Source: Actinomycetospora sp. NBRC 106375
GTDB lineage: Bacteria; Actinomycetota; Actinomycetes; Mycobacteriales; Pseudonocardiaceae
Assembly: GCF_030269665.1 (NCBI RefSeq)
Contig: NZ_BSTS01000006.1
Span: 124,001-188,000 of the forward strand
Length of the DNA: 64,000 bases
Direction: 5' to 3'
The position numbers and the translations under genes are program-made. The notes beneath the pieces were generated by a model, which worked only from the letters and a program-made list of their open reading frames with translations, did no database searches and was not told the DNA's origin. Position 1 is the first letter of the stretch; each line of letters begins with the position of its first letter. Positions 1 to 8,360 of this stretch are shown here, one piece after another.

Positions 1-49
1 ACCGCGGGCGGGGCAGGCTCCCGACGTGGGTGGTGCGGATGCGCGGCAC
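1..49 (-). CDS. MetE-like (cobalamin-independent methionine synthase family) protein, 5' end only
   Basis: Only the first 16 codons are in the window; the gene runs off the left edge. Read from GTG at 49 on the minus strand they give MPRIRTTHVGSLPRPR. The T-T-H-V-G-S-L-P-R-P signature opens the vitamin-B12-independent methionine synthase II-like family, which includes small MetE-like methyltransferases and epoxyalkane:coenzyme M transferase relatives with a Zn-dependent barrel. A GAGGAG ribosome binding site lies about 7 bases upstream of the GTG. It is divergent from the aromatic operon, so the interval up to 260 probably holds both promoters. The exact substrate cannot be judged from this fragment. 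Confidence 0.7.
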   Translation of the reverse strand, partial: MPRIRTTHVGSLPRPR

Positions 50-139
50 GGGCGTCTCCTCGTCGTCGAGTTATTTCCTGTACCGATGGGTTCAGGTGGA
101 GGGTGGACCTGGAGGCGCCGCGGGTCAACCACGCGAGAG

Positions 140-160
140 TTGAGATGCTGCTCATCTCAA
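140..160. promoter_or_regulatory. Perfect 8-bp-arm palindrome in divergent promoter region
   Basis: TTGAGATG (140-147) and CATCTCAA (153-160) form a perfect inverted repeat with a 5-base spacer. It sits about 100 bases before the flavin monooxygenase start and about 90 bases before the divergent MetE-like start. Its size and symmetry fit a dimeric regulator site (MarR, IclR or TetR type). Which regulator binds cannot be told from the sequence. Confidence 0.5.
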
Positions 161-260
161 TGATTCTGCATTCACCTCTTTTTCGTCCGGGATGGCTCGT
201 GTCACGCTCGGCGGCAGACGTTCGAGGAGGAGCGTCCGGGAACGAGCGGAGGTGCGCGGC

Positions 261-1493
261 ATGACCCGTGTCGTGGTCGCCGGGGCCGGCATCGGGGGCC
301 TCACGCTGGGCATCGCCCTGGCCCGCGCCGGCATCGCGGTCGACCTCTACGAGCGCGCCGACGAGCTGCGCGAGGTCGGCGCGGCCGTGGCGCTCTCGGC
401 CAACGGGTCCCGGCACCTCCACCGGCTCGGGGTCGGCGACGCCCTCGACGCGGTGTCCACCCAGCCCACCGAGCTGATCTACCGCGACGGCCGCACCGGC
501 GCGCGGATCGCCGCCCACCCCGGCGGCGACGCCTACCGCGCACGCTTCGGCGCGCCCTACTGGGGCGTGCACCGCGTCGACCTCCAGCAGACCCTCGCCG
601 CCGCGTTCACCGCCGCCGCGGGCGCCGAGCACCTGCACCTCGGACACGCGATCACCGCGGTGGACGCCGAGGCGGGCGCCCTGACCCTCGACGACGGCCG
701 CACGGTCGCCGGCGACGTCGTCGTCGGCGCCGACGGGGTGCGCTCGATCGTGCGCGAGGCCGTCGCCGGCCCGGGCACCGGACCCACCTACTCCGGCACG
801 AGCGGCTTCCGGGGGCTCGTGCCGATCGCGGCGCTGCCGAGCCTGCCGGACCCGCACGCCATCCAGTTCTGGGCCGGCCCCGGAGCGCACCTGCTGCACT
901 ACGCGCTGGGCCGCGACGACGACACCGTCAACTTCCTCGCCGTGCTCTGCGGACCCGGGACGTGGGACGGCGCCCAGCGCGAGGCCCCCGCGGGCGAGCT
1001 GCTCGAGGCCTTCGCGAGCTGGCACCCGGCGGTGCGCGAGATGCTCGCCGCGGTGCCGCAGAGCCCGCGCTGGCCGCTGCTCGCGCAGGCGCCGCTGCGC
1101 CGGTGGACCCGGGGCCGCGCCGTGCTGCTGGGCGACGCCTGCCACGCGATGCTGCCCCACCACGGGCAGGGCGCGAACCAGGCGATCGAGGACGCCGCGA
1201 CGCTCGCCCGCCTGCTCGTCGAGCACGACCCCGCCACCGCGCTCGCGGCCTACCCCGGCGGCCGGCGTGCCCGCACCCGCGCCGTCGCCGCCAGCGCCTG
1301 GGACACCGGGACGCTGCTGCACCTCGACGACGACCACCCGCGCCTCGCGGAACGCGACAAGCGCTTCGCGGGCTACCTGCCCGACAACGCCTGGGTCCAC
1401 GACCACGACGCCGCCCTGGACCTCGACCACCACCGGCCGACGGGTCGAGCTCCGCTCCGCTCCGTCTCCCACCACAGGAGGACGACCGCATGA
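261..1493 (+). CDS. FAD-dependent aromatic monooxygenase, probable salicylate 1-hydroxylase
   Basis: Class A flavin monooxygenase of about 410 residues. A dinucleotide-binding GxGxxG lies at residues 8-13 (GAGIGG) with an acidic Y-E-R strand end near residue 34. A DG motif (GADGVRS) sits mid-protein, and the second FAD motif GDACHAML starts near residue 291, followed by GQGANQAIEDA. ATG at 261 is chosen because GGAGG lies 8 bases upstream and the GxGxxG then sits at the N terminus; an upstream in-frame ATG at 192 would add 23 unlikely residues. The stop overlaps the catA start (ATGA at 1490). Being first in a catechol operon, it most likely makes catechol, for example from salicylate. This is inferred from context; hydroxybenzoate hydroxylation is the alternative. 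Confidence 0.8.
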   Translation: MTRVVVAGAGIGGLTLGIALARAGIAVDLYERADELREVGAAVALSANGSRHLHRLGVGDALDAVSTQPTELIYRDGRTGARIAAHPGGDAYRARFGAPYWGVHRVDLQQTLAAAFTAAAGAEHLHLGHAITAVDAEAGALTLDDGRTVAGDVVVGADGVRSIVREAVAGPGTGPTYSGTSGFRGLVPIAALPSLPDPHAIQFWAGPGAHLLHYALGRDDDTVNFLAVLCGPGTWDGAQREAPAGELLEAFASWHPAVREMLAAVPQSPRWPLLAQAPLRRWTRGRAVLLGDACHAMLPHHGQGANQAIEDAATLARLLVEHDPATALAAYPGGRRARTRAVAASAWDTGTLLHLDDDHPRLAERDKRFAGYLPDNAWVHDHDAALDLDHHRPTGRAPLRSVSHHRRTTA

Positions 1494-2359
1494 CCACCAC
1501 GGAAGACCAGTCCGTCTCCGGCGCCGCGCTCGCCGGCTCGCACGCCACCGACTCCGCCCGCGCGGGCGCGTCGAACCTGCGCGGCCCGGCCGCCGGCGGG
1601 GTCGACCAGCAGCGCGTCGCGACCGTCGTCGGCGCCGCGCTGGAGGGCATCCGCTCGGCGATCCGCGAGAACGAGGTCACCTACGAGGAGTTCGACGCGT
1701 TCAAGCAGTGGCTGATCGCGGTCTCGGACACCGGTGAGTGGCCGCTGTTCCTCGACGTCTACCTCGAGTTCGAGGTCGAGAAGGTCGCCGCGGCGACCCA
1801 GCAGGGCTCGGTCGGCACGATCCTCGGCCCGTTCTGGCTCGACGGGCAGGTGCAGCTCGACTCGCCGGCGACGCTGCCGATGCGCGACGACGAGCCGGGC
1901 ACCCCGATGATCCTGGCCGGGCAGGTCACCGCGACCGACGGCACGCCGCTGGCCGGCGCGACCGTCGACATCTGGCACACCGACGACGAGGGCTGGTACT
2001 CCGGCTTCGCGGAGAAGCCCCCGGCAGGGAACCTGCGCGGCGTGGTGCGCTGCGACGACCAGGGCCGCTTCGAGATCCACACCCGCAAGCCTGCCCCGTA
2101 CACGATCCCGCTCGACGGGCCGACCGGGCAGATGACCCAGGCCGCCGGCTGGAGCCCGTGGCGTCCCGCGCACATCCACCTGCTCGTCGCCGCGCCCGGG
2201 CACCGCACCCTGACCAGCCAGCTGTTCTTCACCGGCGACCCCTACCTCGGCAACGACGTCGCCTCGGCCGACAAGCCCGAGCTCACCCTCGACCCCCAGC
2301 CCACGGGCAACGGCGCCGAGGTCCGCTCGGACCGGGACTTCGTGCTGGAGCCGGAGTAG
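1490..2359 (+). CDS. catA: Catechol 1,2-dioxygenase (intradiol)
   Basis: Intradiol ring-cleavage dioxygenase of 289 residues that opens catechol to cis,cis-muconate using non-haem Fe(III). The four iron ligands of the family can be placed at Tyr170 (GWYSG), Tyr204 (APYTIP), His228 and His230 (RPAHIHLLV). An N-terminal helical dimerisation segment (about 40-110) precedes the beta-sandwich core. The start overlaps the monooxygenase stop by four bases, implying translational coupling. The presence of catB and catC downstream favours catechol over hydroxyquinol as substrate; sequence alone does not fully separate these subfamilies. Confidence 0.92.
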   Translation: MTTTEDQSVSGAALAGSHATDSARAGASNLRGPAAGGVDQQRVATVVGAALEGIRSAIRENEVTYEEFDAFKQWLIAVSDTGEWPLFLDVYLEFEVEKVAAATQQGSVGTILGPFWLDGQVQLDSPATLPMRDDEPGTPMILAGQVTATDGTPLAGATVDIWHTDDEGWYSGFAEKPPAGNLRGVVRCDDQGRFEIHTRKPAPYTIPLDGPTGQMTQAAGWSPWRPAHIHLLVAAPGHRTLTSQLFFTGDPYLGNDVASADKPELTLDPQPTGNGAEVRSDRDFVLEPE

Positions 2360-2362
2360 CGC

Positions 2363-3307
2363 GTGGAGACGCGCCAGCTGCGCTACTTCGTCGCGGTCGC
2401 CGAGACACGGCACTTCGGGCGGGCGGCCGAGCGGCTGCACATCGCCCAGTCGCCGCTGTCCCAGGCGATCCGGCAGCTCGAGGCGCAGCTGGGCGCTCCG
2501 CTGTTCGACCGCACGACCCGCCGGGTCGACCTCACCGAGGCCGGGGAGGCGCTGCTCCCGGAGGCCGTGCGCATCCTCGCCTCGCTCGACGCGGCCCGCG
2601 ACCAGGTGGGCCGCGTCGCCGCGGGGGCGCTCGGGCACCTGCGCGTCGGGGCGACGGGGCTGGCGACCTACCGCCACGTCCCGGACCTCGTCCGGCGCCT
2701 GGCGCGCGAGCTGCCCGGCCTCGAGCTGGCGTTCACCACCGAGCTGCTCACCCCGGCGCTCGAGAAGGCGCTCGCCGACCACCGCATCGACCTCGCCGTC
2801 CTGCGCCCGCCCGTGAGCGACCCGGGGCTGGCGCACCACGTCCTCGCCCGCGAGCACCTCGTCCTCGCGGTCCCCGCCGGGCACCGGCTGGCGTCGGGGT
2901 CGGGGAGCGAGGGCGCCCCTCGCTGCGTCCACGCCGCGGCGCCGGCGCACCTCGCCGACCTCGCCGACGAGGACTTCGTCGTCTACGCCCCGCCGGGCTC
3001 GGTGGTGGGCGACGCGGCGGCGCGGGCGTGCCGGGCGGCCGGGTTCACGCCGCGCCGCACGCATTCCGCCGACCAGACCTCGATCGTCCTGGCCCTCGTC
3101 GCCGCGGGCGTGGGGGTGGCGCTGCTGCCGTCGTCGGTGCTCGCCGTGGCCGTCGAGGGCGTGCGCTACGTGGATCTCGACGAGCGCGAACCCGTCACCA
3201 CCGACGTCGCCCTGGCGTGGCGCCGCGACGACCCGCAGCCGGCCCTGGCGCGGGCGCTCGCCGTGCTGTGCCGTCCCGCGACCGACCAGGAGGACACCCC
3301 AGCGTGA
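2363..3307 (+). CDS. LysR-family regulator inside the cat operon
   Basis: 314-residue LysR-type transcriptional regulator. The N-terminal winged helix-turn-helix opens METRQLRYFVAVAE and carries the HFGRAAERLHIAQSPLSQAIRQLE-type signature typical of CatR, CatM and BenM relatives. A periplasmic-binding-like effector domain fills residues about 90-300. GTG at 2363 lies 3 bases after the catA stop, and the gene ends in a GTGA overlap with catB. Family knowledge suggests activation of cat genes with muconate as co-inducer. LysR regulators are usually divergent from their targets; here the gene is embedded co-directionally, so it would be transcribed with the genes it presumably controls. Confidence 0.9.
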   Translation: METRQLRYFVAVAETRHFGRAAERLHIAQSPLSQAIRQLEAQLGAPLFDRTTRRVDLTEAGEALLPEAVRILASLDAARDQVGRVAAGALGHLRVGATGLATYRHVPDLVRRLARELPGLELAFTTELLTPALEKALADHRIDLAVLRPPVSDPGLAHHVLAREHLVLAVPAGHRLASGSGSEGAPRCVHAAAPAHLADLADEDFVVYAPPGSVVGDAAARACRAAGFTPRRTHSADQTSIVLALVAAGVGVALLPSSVLAVAVEGVRYVDLDEREPVTTDVALAWRRDDPQPALARALAVLCRPATDQEDTPA

Positions 3308-4404
3308 AGATCACGTCCGTCGAGGCGATCCCCCTCGCCGTGCCCTACCGGCGGCCCTTCGCCTTCGCGAGCGGCACCGTCACCGCCGCCGACCACGTCC
3401 TCGTCCGGATCACCACCGACGACGGCCTGGTCGGGCACGGCGAGGCCCCGCCGCGCCCCTACACCTACGGCGAGACCGCGGCGTCGATCGTCGCCGCGGT
3501 CCGCGACCTGTTCGCCCCGGTACTCGTCGGCGCCGACCCCTTCGCCCGCGAGCGCCTCCGCGCCGACCTCGCCCGTACCGTCGCCAACAACGCCGCCCGC
3601 GGCGCGATCGACGTCGCCCTGTGGGACCTCGTCGGCCAGGCCTGCGGCCAGCCCGTGCACGTGCTGCTCGGGCACGCGGCCGACGACGTCGCGGCCGCCC
3701 ACATGATCGGGCTGGGCACGCCGGCCGAGATGGTCGCCGACGCGGTGGAGGTCAACGACACCCACGGCGTCGAGGCGTTCAAGGTCAAGGTCGGCCGCGA
3801 CCTCGCCCACGACCTCGCCGCGGTCCGCGAGCTCCGGCGCGAGCTGGGCGACGCGGTCGAGCTCTACGCCGACGCGAACCGCGGCTGGGACGCCGACACC
3901 GCGATCGTCGCCGCCCGCCGCCTCGCCGACTTCCACGTGACCATGCTCGAGGAGCCCAACCCCGCCGACGACGTCCTCGGGCGCCGCCGGATCGTGCGCG
4001 AGAGCCCGATCCCGGTGGTCGGCGACGAGTCCACGATCACCCTGGGAGGGGTCGCGCGCTCGCTGCTCGACGGCGACTCCCAGGCCATCAGCGTCAAGGT
4101 CGCCCGCACCGGGTTCACCGACTCCGCGAAGATCGTCGGGCTCTGCGAGGGGCTCGGTGTCACCACCATGGTCGGCAACCAGATCGACGGCATGATCGGC
4201 ACGGTGGCGTCCACGGCGCTCGCGTGCGGCCAGCGCGCCCTCGCCCGCCACCCCGTCGAGGTCACCAACTTCCTGCTCATGGCCGACGACGTCCTCGCCG
4301 AACCGCCGGTGATCGCCGACGGCCGCACCGCCCCGCGCCAGGCCCCCGGCCTCGGCATCACGATCGACCCCGACAAGCTCGCCCGCTACCGCGCCGACCG
4401 GTAG
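3304..4404 (+). CDS. catB: Muconate cycloisomerase
   Basis: 366-residue member of the enolase superfamily (muconate-lactonizing group) converting cis,cis-muconate to muconolactone. Catalytic features visible: the KxK pair Lys160/Lys162 (FKVKVG), metal ligands Asp190 (DANRGW), Glu216 or Glu217 (LEEPN) and Asp241 (GDES), and the second-face Lys265 (ISVKVA). GTG at 3304 overlaps the LysR stop. A longer open frame upstream is an out-of-frame shadow of catA and the LysR gene. A repeat element follows the stop, separating it from catC by about 70 bases. Chloromuconate activity cannot be excluded. Confidence 0.93.
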   Translation: MKITSVEAIPLAVPYRRPFAFASGTVTAADHVLVRITTDDGLVGHGEAPPRPYTYGETAASIVAAVRDLFAPVLVGADPFARERLRADLARTVANNAARGAIDVALWDLVGQACGQPVHVLLGHAADDVAAAHMIGLGTPAEMVADAVEVNDTHGVEAFKVKVGRDLAHDLAAVRELRRELGDAVELYADANRGWDADTAIVAARRLADFHVTMLEEPNPADDVLGRRRIVRESPIPVVGDESTITLGGVARSLLDGDSQAISVKVARTGFTDSAKIVGLCEGLGVTTMVGNQIDGMIGTVASTALACGQRALARHPVEVTNFLLMADDVLAEPPVIADGRTAPRQAPGLGITIDPDKLARYRADR

Positions 4405-4412
4405 ACGGGGTT

Positions 4413-4468
4413 GTCAGCGAAGTGCCGTCGCAGACACTGAGCGTCCGTATCCGTACTTCGATCACCGG
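4413..4468. repeat. Intergenic repeat family 1, copy A
   Basis: Between catB and catC. It shares the 14-mer GTCAGCGAAGTGCC with copy C (minus strand, 15567-15580) and, allowing two mismatches, with copy B at 13918. It also shares the CTGAGCGTC centre and the 10-mer CGATCACCGG (with copy C). The catC ribosome binding site follows directly. It could form an imperfect hairpin and might modulate readthrough from catB to catC. Confidence 0.6.
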
Positions 4469-4477
4469 GAGAAACCC

Positions 4478-4759
4478 GTGCAGTTCCTCGTCCGCATGGA
4501 CGTCCGCCTCCCCCACGACATGCCGCAGGACGTCGCCGACGACCTCCGCGCCCGCGAGAAGGCCCGCGCACACGAGATCCAGCGCTCCGGCAAGTGGCCC
4601 GAGCTCTGGCGTGTCGTCGGCCAGTACGCGAACGTCAGCCGCTTCGACGTGGACTCGGGCGACGAGCTCCACCAGCTGCTCACGAGCCTGCCGCTGTTCC
4701 CCTACATGCAGGTCGAGGTCACGGCGCTCACCGTGCATCCGTCGAAGCTGGACTCCTGA
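4478..4759 (+). CDS. catC: Muconolactone delta-isomerase
   Basis: 93-residue protein with the length and sequence pattern of CatC: N-terminal MQFLVRMDVRLP, a helix rich in Arg and Glu (RAREKARAHEIQRSGKWPELWRVVG in pattern, about 25-50), and the C-terminal LPLFPYMQVEVTALTVHPS segment. It isomerises muconolactone to 3-oxoadipate enol-lactone as a decamer in characterised relatives. The start is GTG at 4478, with GGGAGAA 6-12 bases upstream. It follows catB and precedes pcaD with only a short gap, completing the conversion of muconate to the enol-lactone. Confidence 0.92.
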   Translation: MQFLVRMDVRLPHDMPQDVADDLRAREKARAHEIQRSGKWPELWRVVGQYANVSRFDVDSGDELHQLLTSLPLFPYMQVEVTALTVHPSKLDS

Positions 4760-4810
4760 TGGGTGGAAGCGGACGGTTCACCCGCCCCCACCACCGGGCA
4801 CGGTGAGGGC

Positions 4811-5575
4811 GTGAAGCTCCACCACGTCTCCGACGGACCCGCCGACGGCCCCCCGCTCGTGCTCCTGTGCTCGCTGGGCAGCACGGTCGACATGTGGGCG
4901 CCCCAGCGCCGGGACCTCGCCGGCGAGTACCGGGTGATCACTCTCGACACCCGCGGCCATGGCGGCTCGCCCGTCGCCGACGGCCCGTACGAGGTCGCCG
5001 ATCTCGCCCTCGACGCCCTCGAGACCCTCGACGACCTCGGGGTCGAGCGCGCGTCGTTCGCCGGCGTCAGCCTCGGCGGCGCGGTCGCCCAGTGGATCGG
5101 GCTGCACGCCCCGGAGCGGGCGGCGAGCCTCGCCATGCTCTGCACGGCCGCGCGCTTCCCGAACGCCGACGCCTTCCGGGACCGCGCGACCACCGCGCGG
5201 ACCGAGGGCGTGGCCTCCATCGCCGACGCCGTCGTCGCGCGCTGGTTCACCGACGAGTTCGCCGAGACCGAGCCCGACACCGTCCGGCGGATGCGCGACA
5301 TGATCGCGTCCACCCCGGCCGAGGGCTACGCCGGGTGCTGCGAGGCGGTCGCCGCGTGGGACGTCGTCGACCAGCTCGGCGGCATCACCGTGCCGACGCT
5401 CGTGGTCGGCGGCGTCGAGGACCCGGCGACCCCGCCGGAGTGCCAGCAGATCCTCGCCGACGGGATCCCCGGCGCCCGTCTCGAGACCGTCACCAACGCC
5501 GCGCACCTGGCGTCGTACCAGCGTCCCGACGTCGTGACGCCGCTGCTGCGCGAGCACGCGAAGGGAGCCTCGTGA
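4811..5575 (+). CDS. pcaD: 3-oxoadipate enol-lactonase
   Basis: Alpha/beta-hydrolase of 254 residues. The nucleophile elbow is GVSLGG with Ser87; the acid is probably Asp204 ([10 protein letters not shown]) and the base His232 (NAAHLASY). It hydrolyses 3-oxoadipate enol-lactone to 3-oxoadipate. GTG at 4811 gives the typical family start ([19 protein letters not shown] in pattern). An in-frame GTG at 4763, three bases after the catC stop, would add 16 residues and is the main alternative. The gene ends in a GTGA overlap with pcaI. Function is supported by both the fold and its position after catC. Confidence 0.87.
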   Translation: MKLHHVSDGPADGPPLVLLCSLGSTVDMWAPQRRDLAGEYRVITLDTRGHGGSPVADGPYEVADLALDALETLDDLGVERASFAGVSLGGAVAQWIGLHAPERAASLAMLCTAARFPNADAFRDRATTARTEGVASIADAVVARWFTDEFAETEPDTVRRMRDMIASTPAEGYAGCCEAVAAWDVVDQLGGITVPTLVVGGVEDPATPPECQQILADGIPGARLETVTNAAHLASYQRPDVVTPLLREHAKGAS

Positions 5576-6351
5576 CGATCGACAAGACCGTCGCCTCGGC
5601 CGACGAGGCCGTCGCCGACATCGGCGACGGGGCCTCGCTGGCCGTGGGCGGCTTCGGCCTGTCCGGCGTGCCGATCGTGCTGATCGACGCCCTCTCGCGG
5701 GGCAGCGCCACCGACCTGCGCGTCGCGTCGAACAACTGCGGCACCGACGGCTGGGGCCTGGGCATCCTGCTCGAGCAGCACCGCATCGGCCGCGTCGTCG
5801 CCTCCTACATCGGCGAGAACAAGGAGTTCGGCCGGCAGTACCTCGCCGGCGAGCTCGAGGTCGAGCTGACCCCGCAGGGCACCCTGGCCGAGCGGCTGCG
5901 CGCTGCCGGCTCGGGAGTGCCGGCGTTCTACACGCCCGCCGGCGTCGGCACCTGGGTGGCCGACGGGGCGATGCCGTGGCGCTACGCCCCCGACGGGTCG
6001 GTGGCGGTGACGTCGCCGCCGAAGGAGGTCCGCGAGTTCGACGTGGACGGGGTGCGGACCCCGTTCGTCCTCGAGCTGTCGCTGGTGTGCGACTTCGGGC
6101 TCGTGCGCGCGGCCAAGGGCGACCGGCACGGCAACCTCGTCTTCCACCGCTCCGCGCGCAACTTCAACCCGCTCGCGGCGATGGCCGGGCGCACCACGAT
6201 CGCCGAGGTCGAACAGCTCGTGGAGCCCGGGGAGATCGACCCCGACGACGTCCACGTGCCCGGCATCTTCGTCCACCGCGTGGTGGAGCTGACCGCCGAG
6301 CAGGTCGCGAACAAGCACATCGAGAAGCGGACCACCCAGGAGAACACGTGA
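5572..6351 (+). CDS. pcaI: 3-oxoadipate CoA-transferase, subunit A
   Basis: 259-residue family I CoA-transferase alpha subunit. Recognisable features are the glycine-rich N-terminal GGFGLSGVP (about 22-32), [12 protein letters not shown], the [33 protein letters not shown]-type core and [21 protein letters not shown] near the end. GTG at 5572 overlaps the pcaD stop and the gene overlaps pcaJ, as expected for a heterodimer made stoichiometrically. The same fold includes succinyl-CoA:3-ketoacid transferase (ScoA); operon context favours 3-oxoadipate, with succinyl-CoA as donor. Confidence 0.85.
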   Translation: MTIDKTVASADEAVADIGDGASLAVGGFGLSGVPIVLIDALSRGSATDLRVASNNCGTDGWGLGILLEQHRIGRVVASYIGENKEFGRQYLAGELEVELTPQGTLAERLRAAGSGVPAFYTPAGVGTWVADGAMPWRYAPDGSVAVTSPPKEVREFDVDGVRTPFVLELSLVCDFGLVRAAKGDRHGNLVFHRSARNFNPLAAMAGRTTIAEVEQLVEPGEIDPDDVHVPGIFVHRVVELTAEQVANKHIEKRTTQENT

Positions 6352-7004
6352 GCCTGACCCGCGAGCAGATGGCCGCCCGCGCGGCCCGCGAGCTGACCAA
6401 CGGCTCCTACGTCAACCTCGGCATCGGCCTCCCGACGCTCATCCCGAACCACCTGCCCGACGGCGTCGACGTGCTGCTGCACTCGGAGAACGGGCTGCTC
6501 GGCGTCGGGCCCTACCCGACCGAGGACGAGGTCGACCCCGACCTCATCAACGCCGGCAAGGAGACCGTGACCGTCCGCGACGGGGCCTCGTTCTTCGACT
6601 CCGCGCTGTCGTTCGGGATGATCCGCGGCGGCAAGGTCGACACCGCCGTCCTCGGCGCCATGCAGGTCGCGACCAACGGCGACATCGCCAACTGGGCGGT
6701 GCCCGGCGCGATGGTCAAGGGCATGGGCGGGGCGATGGACCTCGTCCACGGCGCCCGCCGCGTCATCGTCGTCATGGAGCACGTGACGAAGAAGGGCGGG
6801 GCGAAGCTCGTCGAGTCGTGCTCGCTGCCGCTGACCGGACGCGGCGTCGTGTCCCGGGTGATCACCGACCTCGCCGTCGTCGACGTGACCCCCGGCGGCT
6901 TCGTCCTGCGGGAGCTCGCTCCGGGGGTCACCGCCGACGAGGTCCGCGAGCAGACCGACGCGGCCCTCGCCGACGCCGACGACCTCGCGGAGATGGCGGC
7001 CTGA
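6348..7004 (+). CDS. pcaJ: 3-oxoadipate CoA-transferase, subunit B
   Basis: 218-residue beta subunit. The catalytic glutamate is Glu47 in the [10 protein letters not shown] motif, which forms the enzyme-CoA thioester in this family. Other family segments are [15 protein letters not shown] and [14 protein letters not shown]. Its GTG start overlaps the pcaI stop. It is the last gene of the aromatic operon: a 127-base gap follows and no PcaF thiolase is present downstream, so the last step to succinyl-CoA and acetyl-CoA must be encoded elsewhere. Confidence 0.87.
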   Translation: MSLTREQMAARAARELTNGSYVNLGIGLPTLIPNHLPDGVDVLLHSENGLLGVGPYPTEDEVDPDLINAGKETVTVRDGASFFDSALSFGMIRGGKVDTAVLGAMQVATNGDIANWAVPGAMVKGMGGAMDLVHGARRVIVVMEHVTKKGGAKLVESCSLPLTGRGVVSRVITDLAVVDVTPGGFVLRELAPGVTADEVREQTDAALADADDLAEMAA

Positions 7005-7131
7005 CGGCCGTCTGGCCATCCGGCGAACGATCCGGACACAGACGGTCGCCGATGGTCGACGGAGTGTTGTCCCGCACCCGGTCACGCTGCATAGTCGCCG
7101 CCTCGCTGCTTCCCCACCACAGGGCAACCCC

Positions 7132-7785
7132 ATGATCACGAACAGTGACATATCGGTCATCCCGCGCGACACCGCACGCGCGATGCTGCGGTGCGCCCGG
7201 ACCGTCGGCGGCGAGCGCCGCGCGACCGAGCTCGCGACCGCGTCGCTGCTCCGGATCCAGCGGGTCGCGCTCCGCCTGCTGGCCCGGGCCGGCCTGTCAG
7301 ACCCCGACACGCGGACGGCCCTGCGCATCGAGGCCGACGAGCTCGACGGCGCCGTCCGGGCGGCCCGTGACGTCCTCTTCCCGCCGCCGCCGAACGCCGA
7401 CGACCCGAGGGACCTGCCCGAGCGGACGGTCGAGACCGCGCTCCTGGACGACACCGGGACGATCGTGTGGGTCAACCGGGCGTGGCGCGAGTTCTGCCTG
7501 GCCAACGGCGGGGACCCCGCGCGGGCCGGGGTCGGGCGCTCGTTCCTCGCGCTGTGCGACGAGGCCGCCGACGCCCAGAGCGCCGCGGTCGCCGCCGCGA
7601 TCCGCACCGCGCTGCGCGGCGACCTCCCGGCGCCGGCGCGCGTCGAGGTGCCCTGTCACGCACCGCACCGGCCCCGGTTCTTCGACGTCCTGATCTCGTC
7701 ACGCCGCGACGACCGCGGCGACGTCCTCGGCGCGACGGTCACGCTCTCCGAGGTCGTCCCGGCACGTGCCGTTCTCTCGCCCTGA
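7132..7785 (+). CDS. PAS-domain protein of unknown role
   Basis: 217-residue soluble protein. Residues about 1-85 are helical and Arg/Ala rich. Residues about 98-210 look like a PAS fold: VETALLDDTGTIVWVNRAW begins the sensor core, followed by EFCLANGG, GVGRSFLALCDEA, a helix, and the two closing strands ending GDVLGATVTLSEV. No kinase, GGDEF or DNA-binding domain follows, so the output is unknown; it may sense a ligand and act through a partner. ATG at 7132 is preceded by only a weak ribosome binding site. GC is typical of the genome, unlike the region after it. Confidence 0.65.
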   Translation: MITNSDISVIPRDTARAMLRCARTVGGERRATELATASLLRIQRVALRLLARAGLSDPDTRTALRIEADELDGAVRAARDVLFPPPPNADDPRDLPERTVETALLDDTGTIVWVNRAWREFCLANGGDPARAGVGRSFLALCDEAADAQSAAVAAAIRTALRGDLPAPARVEVPCHAPHRPRFFDVLISSRRDDRGDVLGATVTLSEVVPARAVLSP

Positions 7786-7796
7786 GACCGCGTTCG

Positions 7797-8330
7797 TCAG
7801 CTCGTTCTCACCAGCAGATTGACTGCGCGGAGCAGGTTCGCCTGGCTCCACAGCAAGGGCGTGTGGTCGTTCTTCACCCAATGACTGGTCGCGCCGTCGA
7901 ACTCGAGATAGTAGGCCTCGGGAAGGGCTTTCCGGTTCCGGCGCTCGGCCTCGATATCGACCAGCTGCGACAGCGATCGCCGCAGATAGTGGAGTTGACG
8001 CTCGCGGTGCAGCTCGCCCCCACCGGACTCATAGTTCCTGCCCCAGTACACCGAGAGTACGGGGTCGAACAGGGTCCACTGAGCTTCCGTTCCGGAGTAG
8101 GCGACGCCGGACGCCATGAGATTCCGGTCCTCGATCCGCCCCTCGGCGACCGAGGTACGTTCTCCGACACCGAGGATGTCCGGGAATCGTGGCTCCCAGT
8201 ACGTGTCGCCCAGATATCGAGCCACCCTGTGACCTACATCACGTGTCGACTCCGCCCGCGACTGCGTCGCGAGCTCGGTGATCCAGGGCTGTTCATGTGG
8301 GAGGAGTTCCTCCGGAACGAGGGCCGGCCG
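7797..8330 (-). pseudogene. C-terminal remnant of a GH15 (glucoamylase-like) glycoside hydrolase
   Basis: The minus frame reads as the last ~175 residues of a GH15/phosphorylase-kinase-like hydrolase: RYLGDTYWEPRFPDIL, then SGTEAQWTLFDPVLSVYWG, HYLRRSLSQL, PEAYYLEFDG and NDHTPLLWSQANLLRA, all in family order down to the stop at 7797. Full-length members run to about 600 residues or more. Here homology stops near 8330, and further upstream the frame reads as antisense of a different plus-strand fragment. GC is visibly lower (about 60%) than in flanking genes. I read this as a truncated gene in a degraded or transferred segment. Family assignment is from recalled motifs. Confidence 0.6.
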
Positions 8331-8360
8331 GGCCGCGCTCCGGGTCCGTGGCTCCCTGCG

